This document shows, in pieces, positions 56,086-64,000 of a stretch of DNA of 64,000 bases (position 1 is its first letter; each line of letters starts with the position of its first letter). Where the stretch lies: NCBI GenBank assembly GCA_015501585.1, contig JADNRY010000186.1:1-64000 (forward strand), read 5' to 3'. The notes beneath the pieces are model-generated. The model was not told where the DNA came from, searched no databases, and saw only the letters and a program-made list of their open reading frames with translations. Source of the stretch: Rhodocollybia butyracea (lineage: Eukaryota; Basidiomycota; Agaricomycetes; Agaricales; Omphalotaceae). The translations under genes were made by a program, and so were the position numbers.

Positions 56086-59000
56086 ATGACCAACAACTCG
56101 ACAAACCAAACCCGCGACTCTAGTCGCTACAACCTCCGCCGCGGCCCTGCGCAGTTCCAGAAGCAGGAGCTTAACATTGGCAATAATCAGACCACTAAAC
56201 CCGGTCTGAACTCCCAAGCGGGAATTGAGTCAGCCTCGAGTACAGAGGGTGACGGCGCTGGTGCCGTGAAACGCATCCAGCAGAACTCAACCGAGGACAT
56301 GGAGAATGACCTCGGTGATGACGAAGGAAATCCAAATGAGTGGATAACTGTTCATCATGGATCACATCGCCGCCGAGCGACTAGTCTAGATAGCAGTATG
56401 AATAAATTTCCTTTGCGCCCTGTTGCAAAGCAAGTAACTCGGCCGGCACAGGCCAAGAAACCTGTGCCATTGACCATGGCTCAAGGAGCAACTATTAAGG
56501 AAGCCGAAATGCGGCTCTCTCAAGCCCAATGGAAGGCCATTCAGCGACGCATGAAGGTCGTTGAGAACAACGCTGCTGGTGACGACCAGAGCAGCGATGA
56601 GTCTGTCTCCTCAAGGGGAGAAGGGCCTTCTCAAGACAAAGGGAAAGGACCGGACCCAAAGAATTGGGGAGCGGTCAATATCTCCGATATGTCGGATAGT
56701 GATGTCAATCTTGACAAGCAGAGGGAGGCTCTTGAAAATTTTAGAGCACTTCGTGATGCCGAAAACATCCCAGCAGAAGGGAACAAGCCTAAGAAAATTA
56801 AAATTAAGGCTAAGAAACTTAAGAAACGAGTCAATCACCGTGCAGGCTCGGAAGCCGTAACAGATCTGGTTGAATCCCATATTAGGGATATTGTTGAGCA
56901 ACGACCTAGGAGGCCGAAAAGCTCAAAGAAACTGCCAGTTCAAGGCATTGGCCATGTGGTACGCCCGAGCGAACTTTTAGCTCCGACCAATCACTTGGCA
57001 AAACTACTGACACCGGCCAAAAATAAGAAACGAGCCGTGAAGCATAAGAATGACAATCGGGGAAATCCCGGGGGATCATCCGATTCTTCTTCCAGCGACG
57101 ATTCTAGTTCTTCGTCAATGTCAGATTCAGATTCAGATGAGTCGGAGAGGGACACAAGCTCAGAATCCTCCGATTCAGAATATAGGCGCCGTGATAAACA
57201 CCGAAAGCGGCGGAGTGCTAAAAAGAAACAAAAAATGTTGCTTAAGCCAGACCCGCCAGAATCATATGATGGATCTGTCGATGTACGAGCCTTCATTAAG
57301 TTCGTAACGGAAGGTACAGCCTATGTTCGTGATGGCTATGTACCAAGAAACCGACGAGTATTAAAGCTCTCCAAATATCTGAAAGGAAAAGCTTATCAGT
57401 TTTACCTGACCTCCGTTGCAGACTCTCCGTTTGATTGGAGACTTAAAAAGTTCTTCACTGAGCTATACAATTATTGCTTCCCGTTGACATATCGACTGGA
57501 CCAACGCCGCAAATTGAAGCGCACCTTCCAGAACGATAAATCTGTGCGCGATTATCTTGCTGAACTCAATGATTTGTTCAATACTATTGGACTTATTGAC
57601 GAACGTGAAAAAGTCCACAAGTTGTGGTCTGGGTTGAACCGAAAAATCCAGAAAGGTCTCTGGAGAGAGAAACTTAACCCAGAGTATTCAACCTATATGG
57701 AGATCGCTAATGCAGCGGAACTCATTGAGATCATAGAGAATGTTGATCCTGGTGACGAGCCACAGAAGAAGAAATCTGAAAAAGCTGCCCAGAGTTCCAG
57801 TAATGGAAAAATTGGCAGTACCAGTTCGAAACACTCTTTCTCGGCAAAGGGAAAGAAATTCCCGCCTTTCGGGAAGAGAGATAATCCTTCTCACCAGGGT
57901 GGTAGCTCAACCCAGAATGCGGGACAGAGCTCACGAAATCATTACCCGAACAAGAAAATTCATTCCCAACGTCAGGAGCTCTCTGAAAAAGAGAAAGAGG
58001 AATATCGGGCATCTGGTCGATGCTTCCGATGTGGCGAGCAGGGCCATATGTCTAATCGATGCCCTCAAGGGAAAATGGTGAAATCCACCAATAATGGACC
58101 TCCCGGAGTGTCCAGTAATCACATTAGTGTGGCTGTCAAAACTGATGAGCAATTAAGAAATCTCGCCGAGACTACCGAGGAGATTACCGAAATTGGACTT
58201 GGAATGGTAGGCCTCGAATTGGCCTCTGGGGACTCATGTAATGTCATCCTCACTGAACTCGAAGAATCTGATCATGATTCTATGCCAGATCTACAGTCCG
58301 TTAGCGACTCAGACTATGAGACCATACCTGCTGAAAGTGAGGAGTTTGATATAAATATTGATTATTCTCCTTACCCGTCGCCCAAACATGACTTGCCATA
58401 TGGATATATTCTCCCCAAAACAAGGGAAATTGCTTTGGCTCCAGGTTTGCCCTGGATGTACAGATATTTGAATCACCCCAACCATGGGTACGAATCTCAG
58501 CTGCCCCCGAGCTCAATTAGGGATATATTGGCTCAACGTGCAATGTATTTGCTGGATATGGCGGCACCGTACCCCACAGATGAGGATCTTGCCAAAGATA
58601 ACATAGGCAGATTCTTTGTTTACCAAGTGTCGGATGAAGAATACTGTATTAGCGACTCGGATTATTTCGGGGAAATGCACCCTGACTTCGAGAACTTTGA
58701 ATGGGTATATTGTACTCGGGATCAGCTCGAAGACCCTGACTTCCAATTGCCGTATTGGTATGCACTTGAACGCGCTCGGATGACAGATGGCCGAGTTCGT
58801 CTTCGAGATTTCGAAGTATTGAAGTTTTACCGGATGGAAAAAGCCTATGAAATGGGTATAGTGAAATGCTTAGCCCTCGGCGAGCCATACCCTGGTGATT
58901 CCGGCATGGAAAACATCTCTAGATTCAATGTTGAATTGCACAGTCCCGAGAATTATCGGATTTTGGATGCGCACCTGGAATTTTGTGTGCTATTACCAAA

Positions 59001-61776
59001 GCGCCATGTTCAGAATATTCATTTTGACTTGATCCGCTGGTACAAGAAACACCTTCTCCGTGCATACCAAGAGATGCGCGATGACTATGAAATGTGTTAC
59101 TATCCCTCGAGTTTATTCTTGAGGGAATGGTTCGTGCGCGAACAAATTGACAATTCACCTACTCAGGTCTTGGGAGTTGAATCCATTCGGTTAAATGGTG
59201 TGCAGGTGCCAAAGGGCACTTACCCAGCTGTTCAGCGGAACGCCGCAATAACTAAGGATTTCTCGCGCCAAATCCCGAAGCCACTGGTGGTAGTTGTAAA
59301 ATTAAATGGGCACCCGGCGCGTGCACTAATCGATACAGGATCCCTTGGGGACTTCGTATCGTCAACCTTTGCGGATCAACTTGGTATTCAAAAGATTGAA
59401 TTAACCAAACCTTTGCCACTGCAGCTTGCAGTGCAGGGATCCCGCTCTAAAATAAATTGGGGAATTAAGGCTCAATTCCAGTATCAAGGGATATCCGAGC
59501 AACGATACTTTGACGTCGCAAATCTGTCCAGTTACGATGTCATCCTGGGTACACCATTTCTGTACCAGCATAAAGTCGCGACAGCATTTAATAATCCCAA
59601 AGTGGTCATTGGGAGTATTGAATCATTACCTATTCAAGGAGTAAATGTTGCAAAGCTATCGTCCAGAGCAATGGATCTATATGAAGATCGTCTTGATGCT
59701 GTACGGAAGGAGCTAGTAGAATATGCTCAGCCTCTGTGCAGGACAATGGCTGAAACGGACTTACCTCCTCTTAGAGCCATCAATCATAGCATACCTCTAA
59801 TTGACGAGTCGAAGATCTTGCCTTGGCGGCCTTCAAAATGTCCGGAGAAATTTCAAAGCCAGTGGGCCGAGAAGCGGGATGCTTACTTACGCTCTGGTAG
59901 GTGGAAAATAACCAGTTCTGGTAATACCGTACCTATGTTGCTAATTCCTAAACCTGGCAGTACAAAACTACGCGTTGTTGTTGACTTACGAGCTCGCAAT
60001 GCCAATACTCGAAAACTCTCATCCCCAATGCCAGATATCGAGGGAATCAAAAGGCGAGTTGCTCGTGCAAAATATCGTTCAATTATTGACGGCAAAGATG
60101 CCTATGAACAGATCCGAATAATCCCTGAGCATGTACCGCGCACTGCTGTAACTACACCAGATGGGAATATGGTGAGTCTGGTTATCCAGATAGGCGATTG
60201 CAACGCCCCGGCAACTTACCAGGCACTCATGAACTACCTTTTTTCAGAGTATATTGGACGGTTCATGGATGTGTATCTCGATGACATAGTCATCTACTCC
60301 GAAACGCTGGAGGACCACGTAAAGTATGTTAAATTGATAATTGACATTTTGAGACGTGAAAAGCTTTACCTGAGTAAGGAGAAGCTCCATTTCCTGCCCA
60401 AGGAATTCAAGGTATTGGGTTGTATTATTGACGATAAGGGGATCCGGATGGACCCACATAAAGTTGATGCTATATTGAAATGGCCAACTCCGACGAATCG
60501 TGACCTTCTTCGAGGTTTTTTGGGTTCTGTGGGATACCTCGCTGATGATATTGGCCTGGTTCGTGTACCTATGGGACATTTAAGTTCAATAACAGGTGAT
60601 ACTGTTCCGTTTCGTTGGACTTACGTGGAGCAACGAGCTTTTGAAGATGTTAAACATCTCACGGGAGGTGCCAGAGACCACCATCGGGTGCCTCTAAGTT
60701 ACGCCGAGGATGCCCCACCGGTCTGGATGATTACCGATGGTTGCGCAACTGGTATTGGTGGCGCCGTATGTCAGGGTACTGACTGGAAAACTGCTAAGGC
60801 GGCAGCGTTCTATTCGGCAAAGCTCAATCCAGCTCAACAGAATTACCCTGTCCATGAGATAGAGATGTTGGCTGGCGTCGAGACGATGCTCCGCCACCGG
60901 GATATACTACAGGGCGTAACCTTCAAGTGGATTACTGACCATAAGGGGCTCGTGCACTTGCTAAAGCAGAAGGACTTGTCTGGGAGGCAAGCCCGATGGC
61001 TAGAGAAGATCTCGGAATTCAACTATGAGGTTGTGTACGTTCCGGGTGAGGATAATATCCTCGCCGATGCGTTATCACGTATCTATTCAAATGATAAGCC
61101 TGGCACAGTGCGTGCGCGTAGTGAATACACGTACCATGATGTTGTTGACAACGATGCACTGCTTCAGCATGATGTGACGATGCCTGTGCTTGTCGACGTT
61201 GAAGCTGCTTCTTTGATGCCTGAGTTGTTTGCTATGAGCACTCGGAATGCTGGAAAGCGAGTTGAGACCAGCTGGGACTTTGCTCGTCGGATGAGGGGCA
61301 AGCGTTTCGTCTTGCACGGTCCCCGTGAAGAACGAAAGGAGGGCGGAAGTACCCATTCAGTACCGAACTTGCCTGAAAATTCCGAAACTAGTAAGATATT
61401 ACCTTCAATCTTTGAAGAACAGGGAACTATTCCCGCGAATGCATCTGGTTCTGAATTAGATGCTGAACCCATGATCCCCCAAGAGTCGACAAATCCATCG
61501 TTACTCACTGCATTGGCTGCAAGCCGATCCAAGCTTGATCTAGAAGTAGTTTTAAAAGATCAGTACGGAAACGATGCAACATTTCAGAAGATAATTGACA
61601 AACCTAAAGAGTACCGTAACTTCGAGGTCTCTAATGGGCTGGTATATCTGAAATTACAAGACCGAAAGGTCTTGTGTATTCCAAAACTCACCGTGAATGG
61701 TCGAAACATTAAGGAATGTGTTATCGACGAAGCTCATTCACTCCTAGCCCACCTTGGCGCCAGAAAAAACAATTGA
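56086..61776 (+). CDS. Ty3/Gypsy chromovirus Gag-Pol polyprotein (to start of integrase)
   Basis: 1,896 residues. In order: a long basic, Ser/Asp-rich N-terminus (to about 380); a Gag capsid region (about 384-560; PDPPESYDGSVDVRAFIKF); a zinc knuckle CFRCGEQGHMSNRC at about 646-659; a spacer of about 390 residues with many Tyr, Pro and acidic residues; an aspartic protease with ALIDTGS at about 1080-1086; reverse transcriptase with VYLDDIVIY (active-site YLDD, 1397-1400); RNase H from WMITDG (about 1547) with EIEML and TDHKGL; and a connection to integrase ending in LLAHLGARK. One frame from Gag to RT without a stop is usual for fungal chromoviruses. The frame stops inside the integrase zinc-binding domain at a six-A run (61,764-61,769). 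Removing one A restores the downstream integrase frame. Confidence 0.93.
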   Translation: MTNNSTNQTRDSSRYNLRRGPAQFQKQELNIGNNQTTKPGLNSQAGIESASSTEGDGAGAVKRIQQNSTEDMENDLGDDEGNPNEWITVHHGSHRRRATSLDSSMNKFPLRPVAKQVTRPAQAKKPVPLTMAQGATIKEAEMRLSQAQWKAIQRRMKVVENNAAGDDQSSDESVSSRGEGPSQDKGKGPDPKNWGAVNISDMSDSDVNLDKQREALENFRALRDAENIPAEGNKPKKIKIKAKKLKKRVNHRAGSEAVTDLVESHIRDIVEQRPRRPKSSKKLPVQGIGHVVRPSELLAPTNHLAKLLTPAKNKKRAVKHKNDNRGNPGGSSDSSSSDDSSSSSMSDSDSDESERDTSSESSDSEYRRRDKHRKRRSAKKKQKMLLKPDPPESYDGSVDVRAFIKFVTEGTAYVRDGYVPRNRRVLKLSKYLKGKAYQFYLTSVADSPFDWRLKKFFTELYNYCFPLTYRLDQRRKLKRTFQNDKSVRDYLAELNDLFNTIGLIDEREKVHKLWSGLNRKIQKGLWREKLNPEYSTYMEIANAAELIEIIENVDPGDEPQKKKSEKAAQSSSNGKIGSTSSKHSFSAKGKKFPPFGKRDNPSHQGGSSTQNAGQSSRNHYPNKKIHSQRQELSEKEKEEYRASGRCFRCGEQGHMSNRCPQGKMVKSTNNGPPGVSSNHISVAVKTDEQLRNLAETTEEITEIGLGMVGLELASGDSCNVILTELEESDHDSMPDLQSVSDSDYETIPAESEEFDINIDYSPYPSPKHDLPYGYILPKTREIALAPGLPWMYRYLNHPNHGYESQLPPSSIRDILAQRAMYLLDMAAPYPTDEDLAKDNIGRFFVYQVSDEEYCISDSDYFGEMHPDFENFEWVYCTRDQLEDPDFQLPYWYALERARMTDGRVRLRDFEVLKFYRMEKAYEMGIVKCLALGEPYPGDSGMENISRFNVELHSPENYRILDAHLEFCVLLPKRHVQNIHFDLIRWYKKHLLRAYQEMRDDYEMCYYPSSLFLREWFVREQIDNSPTQVLGVESIRLNGVQVPKGTYPAVQRNAAITKDFSRQIPKPLVVVVKLNGHPARALIDTGSLGDFVSSTFADQLGIQKIELTKPLPLQLAVQGSRSKINWGIKAQFQYQGISEQRYFDVANLSSYDVILGTPFLYQHKVATAFNNPKVVIGSIESLPIQGVNVAKLSSRAMDLYEDRLDAVRKELVEYAQPLCRTMAETDLPPLRAINHSIPLIDESKILPWRPSKCPEKFQSQWAEKRDAYLRSGRWKITSSGNTVPMLLIPKPGSTKLRVVVDLRARNANTRKLSSPMPDIEGIKRRVARAKYRSIIDGKDAYEQIRIIPEHVPRTAVTTPDGNMVSLVIQIGDCNAPATYQALMNYLFSEYIGRFMDVYLDDIVIYSETLEDHVKYVKLIIDILRREKLYLSKEKLHFLPKEFKVLGCIIDDKGIRMDPHKVDAILKWPTPTNRDLLRGFLGSVGYLADDIGLVRVPMGHLSSITGDTVPFRWTYVEQRAFEDVKHLTGGARDHHRVPLSYAEDAPPVWMITDGCATGIGGAVCQGTDWKTAKAAAFYSAKLNPAQQNYPVHEIEMLAGVETMLRHRDILQGVTFKWITDHKGLVHLLKQKDLSGRQARWLEKISEFNYEVVYVPGEDNILADALSRIYSNDKPGTVRARSEYTYHDVVDNDALLQHDVTMPVLVDVEAASLMPELFAMSTRNAGKRVETSWDFARRMRGKRFVLHGPREERKEGGSTHSVPNLPENSETSKILPSIFEEQGTIPANASGSELDAEPMIPQESTNPSLLTALAASRSKLDLEVVLKDQYGNDATFQKIIDKPKEYRNFEVSNGLVYLKLQDRKVLCIPKLTVNGRNIKECVIDEAHSLLAHLGARKNN

Positions 61777-64000
61777 TTACCTTCGAGACCATGTCTGGTG
61801 GAAAGACATCGCTTCAGATGTCAGCGCGTACTGTGAATCTTGCCACACGTGCAAGCGCACCAAACCAAATAATGCCCGACCTTATGGGCTACTGAATTCT
61901 TTACCAGTTCCCGGCTATCCTTGGGAGTCAATTGCGATGGACTTTGTTGGTCCTCTACCCGAATCAAAAGATCGTAACGGAACTTATGATATGATAACAG
62001 TTGTTATTGATTTGCTAACGGGAATGGTACACTGTATCCCTAGCAAGACAACCTACAAAGCTAAGCAAATTGCTGAGCTTGTCTTCGCCGAAGTCTATAA
62101 GCACCACGGACTTCCTAAAAATATCATTAGTGATCGCGATTCATTGTTTACGAGCATGTTTTGGACTCACCTACATGGCCTAATTGGTACAAAATTGAAA
62201 ATGTCCAGTGCGTACCATCCTGAGACTGATGGATCGACGGAACGGGCAAATCGCACTGTCACCCAGATGCTTCGTCAGTGCGTAGCTATTGACCAGAAAG
62301 ACTGGGTCACTAAGCTCCCGTCTATTGAATTTGCAATTAATTCAGCACGCTCAGAAACAACAGGATACTCACCGTTCTTCTTGAATACGGGTCGGATGCC
62401 CCGTTCGTTTTTATGGAACTCCGCGGATAAGAATGAATATCCTGGAATCCGAGTATACGCCCAGAAAATGAAGCTGGCGGTCATGCAGGCGCATGATAGC
62501 ATCTTGAATGCTCGAGTAAAGCAAACTCGTGACGCTAATCGGCGCCGTCGAGCTGTTCCATTTGTGGAAGGAGATCTTGCGTATATTTCCACCAAGAATA
62601 TAACATTTCCTAAAGGATACGCGAGGAAATTAGTACCGAAATTTATCGGACCATACAGGATATTGAAGGACTTCGGGAACTCTACCTTCAAAATGGACCT
62701 ACCCTCTAGATTGAAGCAACGAGGTGTCCACGACGCGTTTCACGCGTCATTATTGCGAATTCACATCCCAAATGATGATCGTCTCTTTCCGGGACGACTC
62801 GAGACGCAAATAGCAGACTTTGGCGAAGCTGAAGGAGAGTGGGCGGTAGATCACATTGTTGCCCACTCCGGAACGAGGTCAAATGCACTATTCCAGATAA
62901 AGTGGAAATCGGGCGATCTTACCTGGTTACCCTACGAAAAAATTGACCATTTAGATGCAATTAGCGATTATTTCGAGGCAATCGGAATTTCGGACATTAG
63001 TGAACTTACGGATGGAGGGCGCATCGATATCGCAGATCCGAATTTGGATCAGAGCGGTGGCATGGTGGCTACACCTGCGCAGCTCGTTAGCTTCATGCAA
63101 ATTGTCCTGGAAAATTCAGGGTCAGACATGGATGAAAGCAATAAGAACGAACACCCATTACTCACTTTTTCTCCAGAAACCCCATCCATGGCCAGCTCCA
63201 GCAACACCTCCTCCAACCCATCATCGGCTCGTCCTCTTGGATGGCTCCAGCGAGTCCGAAACAACAAAATTCTCATTCGATGCGGTACCTACACATATTT
63301 CCTCGATGTCGGGGAGATCCGGTGCTGCTTGGATTTCGACACACAACTCCGAAAGCCAGGTGTCGTCCTCACGAGACTGGATATCCCCGTGGCGTATTCA
63401 TTCTTCGCTGAACGAGTCAACAGCGACCCGTTGATTGAAGGAAAACTTGCTGTCTTCAATCTTGAAGCGGGTACGATCTACGCGCCGATGCCTACCATTA
63501 ACCGGGATATTTTTGCGACATTTACCCGAGGAGGCAATAGCCAGTCTGTCATTCTTCGAACTCTGGGGTTATCCGACGTCCGGTCAGAGAAACAACCTCT
63601 GTTTAGTCAATTACTTCTACGCAGTGCCGAGAGAGGTGCTACGATAAGAGACAGAAATACTAGGAAGGAAAGGGGAAGGAATGTTCGTCAGAAAGGCCCC
63701 AGCACTTCAAAGGAATACTCACCTAATAATTCTACTCCCGAAACGAACCCTATCCTGTCCTTTGGCTCTATTCCCAATGCTTCTTTATCCAACCTGGACA
63801 TCCATCCCAATCCTATGTCTTCGACCTCTACCATGCCGAACTCAGTCCAGAACTCTGGTTCCATGCCCGGAAAATTTACGCCCGCCGAAGAATCGCAGTT
63901 GAACGCGATGATTCAGTCTTTATCCGACCCGAAAATCACCGATGATTTTGGGTTTTACCCTGCTCCGCCTCCCATCCCGGATGATCCCAAAGGCCCGGCC
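61769..64000 (+). CDS. Chromovirus integrase, chromodomain and C-terminal extension (frame +1, partial)
   Basis: This is open from 61,769 to the window edge (744 codons). It opens with the end of the integrase HHCC domain (CESCHTCKRTK), then the DDE catalytic core: Asp in AMDFVGPLPE, Asp in ISDRDSLFT and Glu in GSTERANR. A GPY-like region (VPKFIGPYRILKDF) follows, then a chromodomain with ALFQIKWKSGDLTWLPYE at about 62,880-62,940. Chromodomains target such elements to marked chromatin (established). After it come a Ser/Thr/Pro-rich linker and a further segment (WLQRVRNNKILIRCGTYTYF onward) before more low-complexity sequence. It continues past the window, so the 3' end and 3' LTR are unknown. 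Confidence 0.88.

Noticed and set aside
56561..61532. Several 60-120 codon open frames on both strands inside the retrotransposon
   Set aside because: They overlap the long Gag-Pol frame, show no motif and follow its codon structure in other frames.
1..64000. CRISPR arrays, operons, bacterial ribosome-binding sites, rRNA and tRNA genes
   Set aside because: The window is eukaryotic; I saw no regularly spaced repeats and no convincing tRNA cloverleaf or rRNA sequence, although tRNAs can be missed by eye.

Overview
The window looks like nuclear DNA from a mushroom-forming basidiomycete (Agaricomycetes). The evidence is short GT-AG introns (mostly 45-75 nt), an eight-cysteine class I hydrophobin, an F-box protein of the type that is abundant in mushroom genomes, a Crinkler/RHS-type NTPase gene, and a Ty3/Gypsy chromovirus. 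Intact or nearly intact genes sit as islands in a landscape of decayed genes, inverted repeats and small DNA transposons.

Layout. 1-15,000: AT-rich and gene-poor, with relics of an unidentified exon pair (about 1.06-1.55 kb), an F-box-like gene (4.98-5.7 kb) and a gene whose 3' end recurs near 31.6 kb, plus a complex set of inverted repeats (6.9-11.0 kb). 15.0-19.1 kb: a Crinkler/RHS-like gene split by about 1.8 kb of non-coding insert. 19.9-21.5 kb: a six- or seven-exon F-box gene. 21.7-24.4 kb: relics of multi-copy families. 24.8-25.3 kb: a class I hydrophobin (minus). 27.4-28.4 kb: a short-chain dehydrogenase (minus) with a one-base frame break. 28.4-34.3 kb: repeats and two transposon insertions with clear target-site duplications. 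34.3-38.2 kb: a SNT2-like chromatin regulator (BAH, PHD, SANT, GATA-like finger, extended PHD). 38.7-39.5 kb: ERG2, sterol C-8 isomerase, convergent with SNT2. 39.2-50.9 kb: a tandem duplication of about 4.8 kb that starts inside ERG2, leaving a truncated ERG2 pseudogene and two copies of an unidentified putative membrane-protein gene. The second copy carries a 2.07-kb foldback hAT-type element and a 128-bp foldback MITE. 52.9-54.3 kb: a two-exon indoleamine 2,3-dioxygenase. 55.7-64.0 kb: the 5' LTR, gag-pol and integrase/chromodomain region of a Ty3/Gypsy chromovirus, running off the right edge.

The functional genes serve unrelated jobs: ergosterol synthesis, tryptophan catabolism/NAD supply, cell-wall surface coating, chromatin regulation and ubiquitin ligase targeting. 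The strongest observations concern genome dynamics: four small DNA transposons with readable target-site duplications, one with a related pre-insertion site elsewhere in the window; the ERG2-anchored tandem duplication; a split Crinkler-like gene; and a chromovirus with an extra domain between the zinc knuckle and protease and another after the chromodomain. Three otherwise good genes are each broken by one base, two of them at six-A runs, so assembly error must be excluded before calling them pseudogenes. All identifications come from reading motifs by eye; no database search was run.
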